From Acidovorax sp. NB1 (GTDB lineage Bacteria > Pseudomonadota > Gammaproteobacteria > Burkholderiales > Burkholderiaceae_C), in contig NZ_BJHU01000030.1 in NCBI RefSeq assembly GCF_005405905.1, forward strand, positions 1-64,000: a stretch of 64,000 nucleotides of DNA, read 5' to 3'. The translations under genes and the position numbers were made by a program. A model generated the notes under the pieces. The model did no database searches and was not told the DNA's origin. It saw only the letters and a list, made by a program, of their open reading frames with translations. This document shows positions 8,508 to 15,980 of this stretch, piece by piece (the first letter of the stretch is position 1; the number at the start of each line of letters is the position of its first letter).

Positions 8508-9071
8508 ATGGTTAGCTTCCCGTCAACTGAATCGCTTACCGCAAAAGATTTTGAGCTACTGGTTAAGAGCTGGCTCGAAGCGGAATCGGACGATTTGTGC
8601 GATTTCTCTGCGTCTCACCTTGAGTCGATGAAGGGGCAAGACGGTGAGTTCACCTTTGATGTGACTGCGAAATTCTGTATTTTTGGAGGGATGAAGGTGC
8701 AGGTCGTCGTTGAGTGCAAAAAGCACTCCAATCCTATTAAGCGTGAATTGGTTCAAGTGCTTAACGAGAAAAAGCGGTCTGTTGGAGCCCACAAAGCAAT
8801 ACTTGTTGCAACGGCCCCGTTCCAGTCTGGCGCAATCGAGTATGCTGAAAAAAACGGAATCGGCTTGGTGCAGATCGCCTCTAGCAACGTGCTATTTATT
8901 AAGGCAAGTAGAAACCGATCTGCACCGCTGCCTAGAGCCATCGAGAACGTGGCACTACAAGAACCATTCGTAGGCTTATTCTACGGAATGAATCCTAATG
9001 GAGATCTAGTGTTTCCGCAGGTGTTGCGGCGGGGAATGACTCATGAGCTTGGTATCTTCCTCCGTGGATAG
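8508..9071 (+). CDS. Mrr-like restriction endonuclease domain protein (cassette 1)
   Basis: A 187-residue protein with a PD-(D/E)XK nuclease core of the Mrr_cat type. The N-terminal helix LTAKDFELLVKSWLEAESDD is followed by the strand pair EFTFDVTAKF and VQVVVECKKHSNPIKRELV, which provide the Asp and the Glu-x-Lys of the catalytic site; a later ATAPFQSGAIEYAEKNGIGLV helix-strand is also typical. Mrr-like enzymes cleave DNA, often modified DNA. The ATG lies 14 bp after an integron GTTAGGC core, and the stop is 3 bp before an attC-like site, so the gene fills a cassette-sized unit. Codon use is less GC-rich than the flanking genes, a sign of transfer. Confidence 0.7.
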   Translation: MVSFPSTESLTAKDFELLVKSWLEAESDDLCDFSASHLESMKGQDGEFTFDVTAKFCIFGGMKVQVVVECKKHSNPIKRELVQVLNEKKRSVGAHKAILVATAPFQSGAIEYAEKNGIGLVQIASSNVLFIKASRNRSAPLPRAIENVALQEPFVGLFYGMNPNGDLVFPQVLRRGMTHELGIFLRG

Positions 9072-9073
9072 TT

Positions 9074-9140
9074 GTCTACCAAGCTTTGTGAGTGCCCTCC
9101 GTGCTTTGCACTCAGGCGCGGCCTACCTTGGGCGTTAGCC
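9074..9140 (+). other. attC-like recombination site 1
   Basis: A 67-bp site starts with GTCTACC (a 6/7 match to RYYYAAC) and ends with TTGGGCGTTAGCC, whose GTTAGCC is a 6/7 match to GTTRRRY. Inside, CCAAG pairs with CTTGG and TGAGTGC pairs with GCACTCA around a CCTCCGTGCTTT loop. Imperfect inverted arms with conserved outer cores immediately after a stop codon are the structure of integron attC sites. Confidence 0.6.
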
Positions 9141-9148
9141 GTACTTAT

Positions 9149-9622
9149 ATGAGCCAAAACATAGCAAATACTATTAAGATCGAGTTCAAACGACTAACAA
9201 ATATTGAAGTTTCTGCAGTATATATGCCAAAAGGAACCACGCACATTCCAACCACACTCCAAAATGGAATGTGCGGCGTATATATTTTCTTGTCTGGCAA
9301 ATACTGTTTCAAAGTCGGGAAAGCCGGTGCAAAGAGCAAAGCTCGCTGGAATTCTCATCACTACAATCTTGATGATACGACGCCTAGCACGATGCCCAAA
9401 TCGATAGTAAAAAACAAAGAAAAATTTAAAACGTATTTTTCTAGTGAAATGGGTGACGCAATAGACAAGTTAAACAAATCTAACATTCAAGCTTGGGTCA
9501 AAGAAAATTTATGCCGAATTGAGCTATTGATTCCGGAGCAAGAAGATTCTTTCGCACTTAATCTTCTTGAAGCACTGGCGCAGTTTCACCTGCGCCCAAT
9601 ATTCGAGGGAAAAAATGCTTAG
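9149..9622 (+). CDS. GIY-YIG-like protein (cassette 2)
   Basis: A 157-residue protein with a likely GIY-YIG nuclease-type fold. The motif CGVYIFLSGKYCFKVGKAG (about residues 43-61) matches the GVYxF...KVGxAG pattern, followed by KARWNSHHYN supplying Arg and His, and a C-terminal LLEALAQFHLRPIFEG in place of the usual Glu/Asn helix. Whether it cuts DNA cannot be told. The ATG at 9149 is 8 bp after the attC1 core; the same frame is open upstream through the attC, but starting there would translate the recombination site. The TAG stop overlaps the next attC-like site. The gene is AT-rich compared with the chromosome. Confidence 0.55.
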   Translation: MSQNIANTIKIEFKRLTNIEVSAVYMPKGTTHIPTTLQNGMCGVYIFLSGKYCFKVGKAGAKSKARWNSHHYNLDDTTPSTMPKSIVKNKEKFKTYFSSEMGDAIDKLNKSNIQAWVKENLCRIELLIPEQEDSFALNLLEALAQFHLRPIFEGKNA

Positions 9623-9686
9623 CCCGGCATTCGAGCGGACTGGCCAACGGCCAGCCGCTTACCTTGAACATCATGACTTGTTAAAT
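9617..9686 (+). other. attC-like recombination site 2
   Basis: A 70-bp site runs from GCTTAGC (6/7 match to RYYYAAC) to GTTAAAT (7/7 match to GTTRRRY). The central hairpin AGCGGACTGGCC-AAC-GGCCAGCCGCT has one unpaired A, the extrahelical base expected for integrase recognition of the folded strand, and TTCGAG can pair with CTTGAA further out. The stop codon of cassette 2 lies within the left core and the next ATG is 8 bp after the right core. This is the best of the three sites. Confidence 0.75.
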
Positions 9687-9693
9687 AAATAAT

Positions 9694-10479
9694 ATGTCGC
9701 AAAAGAAATTTTTACTTGGTCTAGGAGCATTTTCTTCATTAGCAATAACTTTGTTCGCACTGCAAAAACTTATTCTCAATGATTTTCCAAGCAAATCCAA
9801 TATTGCAATGATTTACTTTTTGTATGCAAGTGCTTTACTAGCAACACTGCATACAGCTATTTTTTGGTTGCGCCTAGAATTGCTGGAAACAAGAGGTTGC
9901 GGCCTACCAAAAAATACACCTCGCTATATTGACTACTGCATAACAATAATTATTGCGGTTGGACTTTTCCAAATAAATTTTTCGGAAGACTCCATGGCGA
10001 AGTACATCACAACAATATCAGGCACAAAGCAAGATATATTGACTAATATTCAAAACGCTGCACAGAAGCATTTGGACACGGACTGCAAGCCCGATTCTGG
10101 ACTCCTAGTGGAGGTTTGCGAATCCATGGGCCGGGAGAATTGCAAACAAAAGAAAAGATTCACGACTGAGTTCTGTATGAAAACAGCAGAAATACTCAAT
10201 CAGAAAAATATGGAAAATTACATACTAGAGGTCACAAGCAAAGATACAGAGTATCTAAACCATCCAATTGAATTCATTGCAACAAATGGGGGCCCGCAAG
10301 CAGTATACTCACCGCTTAAGAGATTTGTAAACCAACTTTCGTCAAGTGTCGAATATTCAAAAACCTCAATTAATTCCGAATCAAAGCTTGCGCTAAATTG
10401 GATTATAATAATACTATTACCATTGATTATAGCACTGCGAGCACTCAAAACATCCGTTGAAATATTTGGGAAACTGTAA
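9694..10479 (+). CDS. Predicted membrane protein of unknown function (cassette 3)
   Basis: A 261-residue protein not recognised. It has hydrophobic segments at about residues 5-25, 36-58, 82-97 and 233-252, so it is an integral membrane protein with a large soluble region (about 98-232) containing five Cys residues (DCKPDSGLLVEVCESMGREN, then NCKQKK and FCMKTA). It is very AT-rich and Lys/Ile/Asn-rich compared with neighbouring genes, indicating a foreign origin. It occupies the whole unit between attC-like sites 2 and 3. Confidence 0.65.
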   Translation: MSQKKFLLGLGAFSSLAITLFALQKLILNDFPSKSNIAMIYFLYASALLATLHTAIFWLRLELLETRGCGLPKNTPRYIDYCITIIIAVGLFQINFSEDSMAKYITTISGTKQDILTNIQNAAQKHLDTDCKPDSGLLVEVCESMGRENCKQKKRFTTEFCMKTAEILNQKNMENYILEVTSKDTEYLNHPIEFIATNGGPQAVYSPLKRFVNQLSSSVEYSKTSINSESKLALNWIIIILLPLIIALRALKTSVEIFGKL

Positions 10480-10573
10480 AAACCGCTTATACGAGCGCGC
10501 ACAGTTGTCCGACTATTGAAATCGCTGACACCATTTCGATTGAAGAAAGGGTGACAGCCGTATTTCAAGAAGT

Positions 10574-10640
10574 ATCTAATCCGGCAGTCAAGTGGACTGG
10601 CCTACGGCCATCCGCTTACTTTGATCTACAAGGGCTTCCC
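10574..10640 (+). other. attC-like recombination site 3, right end lost
   Basis: The left core ATCTAAT (6/7 to RYYYAAC) at 10574-10580 is followed by the hairpin AGTGGACTGGCC-TAC-GGCCATCCGCTTAC, nearly the same as that of site 2 and again with an extrahelical base. After TTTGA the sequence changes into coding-like DNA (TCTACAAGGGCTTCCC) and no GTTRRRY core is found. The site looks truncated by a deletion or rearrangement that fused the array to other sequence. Confidence 0.6.
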
Positions 10641-11273
10641 CACCCATGCAAGCGCAACCCATCCCAAGCTGATTGCAGCGCGATCGACTCAAGCAAACGG
10701 TTTGCGGTTTTCAACCCAGATCGACTCCCAAACCAGTGTTGGCGGCCATGCCCCCTTCACCGCCTCAACGCTCTGGATCATCAAAACCGGCGATGCACTG
10801 CCGTCGCTACGTGCGGTGCATGGTGACTTTGAAGACTGGATTGCCCGTGGGCTGGTTCAGGACAACAACAACCTCTCGGCGCTGCCCGTGCAAACCCTGA
10901 ATGCGCACACAACCACGGCATGGCCCGCGATGGAGTCCGTGGCGGGGGTCGTAGTCACGGCGATCTGCCCATCGAATTTGCGACCCACGTGGTGCACGAA
11001 CAGTCGGTACGCCGCTTACCGCCTCGGGCGGTAGCACTGGCGGCCAATGCCCACGAAGCCCACCAAGCGTTTCGTGTGGGGCCCAGCGCCTGGGGCATGC
11101 AGTTCCACCCCTATTTCAGCGATGCCGTCATACGCGACTACGTGCAATGTTTTGCGCCGTCGCTGCAGCGCACGGGGATGGATACCGACGCTTTGCAGCA
11201 GCGGGTGCAGGCCACGCCGCGCGCTGCCAGCCTGCTCACGCGCTCTGCGCAGTTGGCGGAAGTCAAGCCTTAA
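10621..11273 (+). pseudogene. Remnants: possible hydrolase tail fused to a broken class I glutamine amidotransferase
   Basis: One reading frame gives IYKGFPTHASATHPKLIA, which resembles the C-terminal YxGFPHG...TH segment of alpha/beta hydrolases (weak). After about 45 codons it continues as LWIIKTGDALPSLRAVHGDF and EDWIARGL, the N-terminus of GMP-synthase-like glutamine amidotransferases. The C-terminal half appears in another frame: PIEFATHVVHEQSVRRLPP and then FRVGPSAWGMQFHPYFSDAV, with the catalytic His of the triad. The central segment with the catalytic Cys (GxCxGHQ) is missing, so the gene is frameshifted and internally deleted. It directly follows the truncated attC-like site. Confidence 0.6.
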
Positions 11274-11282
11274 AATATTGAT

Positions 11283-11340
11283 GAAAATTGGCTCTAGCGC
11301 TTATCTATAAAGCGCTAGTAGCTATCAAATATATAGTCCA
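11283..11340. repeat. Short dispersed palindromic repeat, copy 3
   Basis: The segment reads CTAGCGCTTATCTATAAAGC followed by GCTAGTAGCTATCAAATATA. CTAGCGCTT and AAGCGCTAG form a perfect 9-bp inverted repeat, followed by the family core GCTATCAAAT. It lies between the amidotransferase remnant and the DUF2946 gene. Confidence 0.7.
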
Positions 11341-11448
11341 ATCAGTCATCCGCGCCGGTGCCAGCGCCTCGGTCGCGCCCACCAGACTGGCGCCGATGTC
11401 CAACAGGGACATGACTGGCACGCCGTGGACTCACTTCAAACCCCGCAG

Positions 11449-11468
11449 TTGAGTATGATTCGCATCCC
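11449..11468 (+). promoter_or_regulatory. Possible Fur box upstream of the iron/metallophore locus
   Basis: TTGAGTATGATTCGCATCC lies 3 bp before the ATG of the DUF2946 gene. It resembles the core of the Fur consensus (GATAATGATAATCATTATC), with TATGATT followed by a CAT half. Its position before a TonB receptor locus fits iron regulation, but the match is partial. Confidence 0.4.
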
Positions 11469-11471
11469 CTC

Positions 11472-11861
11472 ATGCTGCACCGCACCATCCCCGCCCTGCC
11501 TTTCCACATCGTGCTTCTGCTGGTGGCGTTGTTCAACGCGCTGGCGGGTGCACCCTTGCATGAGGCACGGCACATTCAGGAGCTGGTGCGCAGCGCCACG
11601 GCCTCGGTAGCCGCAGGCGATGTGGAGGGCTTCGCGGCAAACACCGCAGCCAGCGACGATCACAGCGAAGAGACACACACCACCTGCGCTTGGTGCCTGA
11701 CCCACGCGCTGGAGGCGGGGCTGGCGCATGCACCGGCGCGCCAACCGCAACCGCCCGCTGAACCCGGCGCCATTGCGCCGCAAGGCGCAAACCCCTTCAC
11801 GGCCCAGCAGGTGCGCTGGCCGTTTGCTGCACGCGATCCTCCACCCGCCAGCCAGGCCTGA
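11472..11861 (+). CDS. DUF2946-like small secreted protein
   Basis: A 129-residue protein with an N-terminal signal/anchor (residues about 8-26, PFHIVLLLVALFNALAGA) and a short CAWC motif at about residues 75-78 preceded by acidic and His residues (ASDDHSEETHTT). These are features of the DUF2946 group, small proteins often found beside TonB-dependent receptors and copper or iron genes; metal binding through the CxxC and His residues is plausible but unproven. The TonB receptor starts about 165 bp downstream. Confidence 0.55.
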   Translation: MLHRTIPALPFHIVLLLVALFNALAGAPLHEARHIQELVRSATASVAAGDVEGFAANTAASDDHSEETHTTCAWCLTHALEAGLAHAPARQPQPPAEPGAIAPQGANPFTAQQVRWPFAARDPPPASQA

Positions 11862-12026
11862 CACGCGTCAAGCCCCAGCCAGCCTGCGCTCTCCAGCGCA
11901 TCCCCTTTTCGTTTTCGCCCTTGCCCGCGCCCCGTGGTCGTGTGCGGGCTGCAACCTCGTGCGCCTCATCTCCAGGCGCGCCGGGCCCCGTTTTTGCGTT
12001 CATCTGTTTTTTTGGACTGGTTAGCC

Positions 12027-14207
12027 ATGCGCACCTCCCCTTCTTCTGTTTCTTCTTCACGCCCTGCGCCCCTGCCGCGCCCCACTTTGACGGCCCTGGC
12101 GGCGGCGGCCCTGCTGGCTTCCCTGCACCCCGCCCAGGCCGCAGACGGCGATGTGGTCACGCCGCCCACCCTGTCGGCCGTAGACGTGGTGGGCCGCAGT
12201 GCCTCGGGCACCTACTACGCCGACGAGGCCGAGGGCGCCAAGACTAGCCTGCCGCTGCGCGAGCTGCCGCAATCCGTGCGCGTGATGTCGCGCCAGACGC
12301 TGGACGACCTGGGCGCCACGCGGCTGGATGATGTGCTGGACTATGTGGGCGGTGTCTCGCGCCAGAACAACTTTGGCGGGCTGTGGGACAACATCGCCAT
12401 CCGGGGCCTGCCGGGCAATGAGAACACGGGCATGGCGACGCTGCTCAACGGCTTTTCGTCCAACCGGGGGTTTAACGCGCCGCGCGACTTGGCGGGGGTG
12501 GAGCGGGTGGAGTTTTTGAAAGGCCCCGCCGCCGCGCTGTATGGCAGCAGCGAGCCCGGCGGCACGCTCAACATCGTGAGCAAGAAGCCGCTGTGGAAGG
12601 CCGCGCATTCGGTGGAGGCCTACGCGGGCAGCTACGGCCTGGGCCGGGCGGCGCTGGACACCACCGGCCCCATCAACGACCGGCTGGCCTACCGCCTGAA
12701 TGTGGCGGTGGAAGACAAGGGCAGCTTTCGCGACCATGTGCGCGCGCAGCGGCAGGTGGTGGCTCCGGCCTTTACCTGGAAGCTCTCGCCCGACACGGTG
12801 CTGGAGTACACGGCCGAATTTCTGCGCCACGCCACGCCGCTGGACCGGGGCGTGGTGGCGGTCAACAACCGCCTGGGCGCGGTGCCTGCCAGCCGCTTTT
12901 TGGGCGAGCCTGCCGATGGCGATGTGACGGTGACCAACCAGACGCACCAGCTGGTGCTGTCGCACGAGTGGAACCCCGACTGGCGCAGCCGCGTGGGGCT
13001 GTCATACCGCGAGACGGGGCTGGAGGGCTTCTCGACCGAGGCCACGGCGCTGCAGGCCAATGGCCGCACGCTGACGCGCCAGCGGCGCTTTCGCGACTAC
13101 CAGTCAGACGACGTGGCGGTGCAGGCCGAGCTGCAGGGCAACCTGCGCACGGGCGGGCTGGAGCATGAGCTGCTTATGGGGGTGGAGAGCTTCCGGTTCA
13201 GCATGGATTCGGTGATGCTGCGGGTGAACCCCAGCGCTGCCGCGCCCTATGCCATCGACATCTTCAACCCCGTGTACGGCCAGGCGCAGCCCACGCCGGG
13301 GCGCAACACCGACACGCTGGAAAAGCAGCGCAACACGGCGCTGTATGTGCAAGACACCCTGAAGCTGGGCGAGCAATGGCGCGTGATGGCCGGGCTGCGG
13401 GCCGACAACTATGACCAGAGCCTGCAAAACCGCATCACCAACCGCACCACGGCGCAAAGCCCCTCGGCCGTGTCGCCGCGCCTGGGCGTGAGCTGGCTGC
13501 CGCTGCAAGGCGTAACGGTGTATGCCAATGCGGGCACGTCGTTCCGCCCCAACGCAGGCAGCGATGCTGCAGGCAATGCCTTCGACCCCGAAAAGGCCCG
13601 CGCGCTGGAGCTGGGCGCCAAGTGGGAGAGCGCCGACCAGCGCCTGGGCGCCACCGCCGCGCTGTTTGACATCAAAAAGCGCAACGCCCTGACCAGCGAC
13701 CCGCTGAACGCAGGCTTTTCGGCCGCCGCTGGCGAGGTGCGCAGCCGGGGGCTGGAGCTGGACTTGTCGGGCCGCGTGAGCGCGCATTGGCGGGTGAACG
13801 CCAGCCTGGTGTTCAACGACGTGGAAGTGACCCGCGACAACACGCTGGAAGTGGGCGGCCGCCTGCTGAACGTGCCCAAGGTCAACGGCAGTGTGCTGGC
13901 GGTGTACGAAAACGCACTGGCCAACGGCCAGCGCTACGGCGTGGGCGGCGGCGTAACCCACATGGGCAAGCGCCTGGGCCAGGCCCGCACGCAGGCCGAG
14001 GCCAATGCGGGCACCGCCGCGTTTGAGCTGCCCAGCTACACGACAGCCAAACTGATGGCGTACTGGCGCCTGAGCCCTACGCTGAACCTGTCGCTGGATG
14101 TGGACAACGTTTTTGACAAGGTGCACTACACCAGCTCGTACAGCCGCGTGTGGGTGACGCCGGGAGCGGCGCGGACCGTCACGGTGGGTTTGCAAGCGAA
14201 GTTTTGA
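12027..14207 (+). CDS. TonB-dependent siderophore receptor
   Basis: A 726-residue outer-membrane receptor. A signal peptide (LTALAAAALLASLHPAQAAD) is followed by the plug domain, which begins ELPQSVRVMSRQTLDDLG and contains the siderophore-receptor signature IRGLPGNENTGMATLLNGF and VERVEFLKGPAAALYGSSEPGG-type block (split here). The beta-barrel ends in a C-terminal Phe (VTVGLQAKF), as required for outer-membrane assembly. It imports a ferric or other metal chelate using TonB energy. The ATG at 12027 was chosen as it puts the signal peptide at the N-terminus; the frame is open upstream. An ABC transporter follows, so the two probably handle the same ligand. Confidence 0.9.
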   Translation: MRTSPSSVSSSRPAPLPRPTLTALAAAALLASLHPAQAADGDVVTPPTLSAVDVVGRSASGTYYADEAEGAKTSLPLRELPQSVRVMSRQTLDDLGATRLDDVLDYVGGVSRQNNFGGLWDNIAIRGLPGNENTGMATLLNGFSSNRGFNAPRDLAGVERVEFLKGPAAALYGSSEPGGTLNIVSKKPLWKAAHSVEAYAGSYGLGRAALDTTGPINDRLAYRLNVAVEDKGSFRDHVRAQRQVVAPAFTWKLSPDTVLEYTAEFLRHATPLDRGVVAVNNRLGAVPASRFLGEPADGDVTVTNQTHQLVLSHEWNPDWRSRVGLSYRETGLEGFSTEATALQANGRTLTRQRRFRDYQSDDVAVQAELQGNLRTGGLEHELLMGVESFRFSMDSVMLRVNPSAAAPYAIDIFNPVYGQAQPTPGRNTDTLEKQRNTALYVQDTLKLGEQWRVMAGLRADNYDQSLQNRITNRTTAQSPSAVSPRLGVSWLPLQGVTVYANAGTSFRPNAGSDAAGNAFDPEKARALELGAKWESADQRLGATAALFDIKKRNALTSDPLNAGFSAAAGEVRSRGLELDLSGRVSAHWRVNASLVFNDVEVTRDNTLEVGGRLLNVPKVNGSVLAVYENALANGQRYGVGGGVTHMGKRLGQARTQAEANAGTAAFELPSYTTAKLMAYWRLSPTLNLSLDVDNVFDKVHYTSSYSRVWVTPGAARTVTVGLQAKF

Positions 14208-14214
14208 TGAAGCA

Positions 14215-14345
14215 CCCCCTGAGTCGCTTCGCGCCTTCCCCCTCTCTCGCTACGCGGGAGGGGGACGCCCCCAGCGCGGCGGGGCGGCCCTTGCGCGGGG
14301 GCACTGGTCTTTGGCAGCGCCAGTTTCGTCGGTTGCGGCGAACGC
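14215..14345. repeat. Dispersed ~130-150 bp GC-rich repeat, copy 2
   Basis: This block begins CCCCCTGAGTCGCTTCGCGC, continues with CTTCCCCCTCTC, GGGAGGGGGACGCC, CGGCCCTTGCGCGGGGGCA and ends near GCGCCAGTTTCGTCGG. The order of blocks is the same as in copy 1 at 4535-4686. It lies between the TonB receptor and the ABC transporter operon. CCCCCTCTC can pair with GGGAGGGGG to form a hairpin without a T tract. Confidence 0.7.
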
Positions 14346-14366
14346 GCAGGGCTATGGAAAACTGAA

Positions 14367-15980
14367 ATGAACACCTTCTCGACTTTTCTTCGGCCACTGA
14401 GACGGCGCCATGCCCTGCAGGGCTCAGTGGCCGCGCTGGCGGCGGGCGCCCTGCCCGCTGCCTGGGCACAGGGCACACCACCCGCCTCCACCCCCGCACC
14501 GCTGCAAATCGTCGGCCCGTGGGAGATCAGCGGCCTGGCGCCCGCCAGCAGCGGTTATGTGTTCACACGCATGCAGGTCACAGAAACCCTGCTGGACGCT
14601 GCAGACGACGGCCAGCCACGGCCCGCGCTGGCACGGCTCTGGCGCCGGTCGGCGGATGGGCTGGTGTGGCAGTTTGAGCTGCGGCCCGGGGCGCGTTTTC
14701 ATGACGGCACGCGGGTGACCGCCGCCGCCGTGGTGCGCAGCCTGCAGGCCGCGCAGGTGGCGCCTGCGCTGCTGAGCCAGGCGCCCATCGAATCCATCAC
14801 CGCGCCCGACGAGGGCACGGTGATCATCCGCCTGCAGCGCCCCTACACCGCCCTGCCCGCGCTTTTGGCGCACTCCAGCACCATGGTGCTGGCCCCGGCC
14901 AGCTATGGGGCCGACGGCAAGGTGCGCAGCATCATTGGCAGCGGCCCCTACCGCATTGCGGTGCTGGTGCCGCCGCAGCAGGTGGAGACCATGGTGTTTG
15001 ACGCCTACGACGGCCCGCGCCCTGCCATTGCCGCCGTGAGCTACCTGGCCGCCAGCCGTGCCGAAACCCGCGCGCTGATGGCCGAGAGCGGCCAGGCCGA
15101 CCTGGCCTATGGCCTGGACCCGGCCAGCCTGCGGCGGTTGCAGCGCCATGCGCAAAACCCGGCGCTGGCGCGCCGCACGCCGGTGCGCATTGCCTCGGTC
15201 ACGCTGCCGCGCACCGTCATCGTCAAGCTCAACGCGGGCTTGCCCGCGTTGCGCGATGTGCGCGTGCGCCAGGCGCTGAGCCTGGCCATCGACCGCGCAG
15301 GCATTGCGCTGGCGCTGATGGGCGACGAGGCGCTGGCCGCCACGCAGCTGCTGCCGCCCACGCTGGGCGCGTGGCACAACCCCGACCTGCCCCCGCTGCA
15401 GCACGACCCCGAAGCCGCCGCGCGCCTGCTGCGGGCCGCTGGCTGGCAGCGCCACAGCGGCGGCCTGCGCGATGCCGAGGGCCTGCCGCTGCACCTGGTG
15501 ATCCGCACCTTTGTGGACCGGCCCGAGCTGCCGCTGATTGCTACCGCCTTGCAGGAGCAATGGAGGCTGGCGGGCATTGCGGTGAAGGTGAGCATCGGCA
15601 ACTCGGGCGACGTGCCCCGGGGCCACCGCGACGGCAGCCTGCAACTGGCGCTGGCGGCACGCAACTACGCCAACGTGCCCGACCCCACAGGCACGCTGGC
15701 GGGCGACTTTGCCGCCCAGGGCGGCGACTGGGGCGCCATGGGCTGGCACAGCGACGCCGTGGTGCAGGCCCTGCAGGAGCTGACGCGCACCCAGACCACG
15801 CCCGAGCGCACGCGCGCGCTGCGGCAAACCATCACGCACACCCTGCAAACCGAGCTGCCCGTGATCCCCTTGGCGTGGTACCGCCAGCATGTGGCCGTGG
15901 CGCCCCGGCTGGCGGGCGTCACGCTGGACCCGCTGGAGCGTTCTTACCGCCTGACCGGCATGGAGTGGAACAACCCATGA
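14367..15980 (+). CDS. ABC transporter substrate-binding protein, family 5 (peptide/metal-chelate type)
   Basis: A 537-residue extracytoplasmic binding protein of the DppA/NikA family. The N-terminus has a double-Arg containing signal peptide (RRRHALQGSVAALAAGALPA, cleavage near AWA-QG). The SBP_bac_5 features GRFHDG-like block (GARFHDGTRVTAAAVVRSLQ) and the conserved VRQALSLAIDRAGI segment are visible. Such proteins bind di/oligopeptides, nickel chelates or opine-type metallophores. The stop codon overlaps the next start (ATGA), so it is translationally coupled to the permease. Its place behind a siderophore receptor suggests a metallophore or small peptide ligand. Confidence 0.85.
   Translation: MNTFSTFLRPLRRRHALQGSVAALAAGALPAAWAQGTPPASTPAPLQIVGPWEISGLAPASSGYVFTRMQVTETLLDAADDGQPRPALARLWRRSADGLVWQFELRPGARFHDGTRVTAAAVVRSLQAAQVAPALLSQAPIESITAPDEGTVIIRLQRPYTALPALLAHSSTMVLAPASYGADGKVRSIIGSGPYRIAVLVPPQQVETMVFDAYDGPRPAIAAVSYLAASRAETRALMAESGQADLAYGLDPASLRRLQRHAQNPALARRTPVRIASVTLPRTVIVKLNAGLPALRDVRVRQALSLAIDRAGIALALMGDEALAATQLLPPTLGAWHNPDLPPLQHDPEAAARLLRAAGWQRHSGGLRDAEGLPLHLVIRTFVDRPELPLIATALQEQWRLAGIAVKVSIGNSGDVPRGHRDGSLQLALAARNYANVPDPTGTLAGDFAAQGGDWGAMGWHSDAVVQALQELTRTQTTPERTRALRQTITHTLQTELPVIPLAWYRQHVAVAPRLAGVTLDPLERSYRLTGMEWNNP

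Noticed and set aside
9635-9660. GC-rich hairpins after the cassette genes read as Rho-independent terminators
   Set aside because: They lack T tracts, have a consistent extrahelical base and are flanked by RYYYAAC/GTTRRRY cores, which fits attC better.
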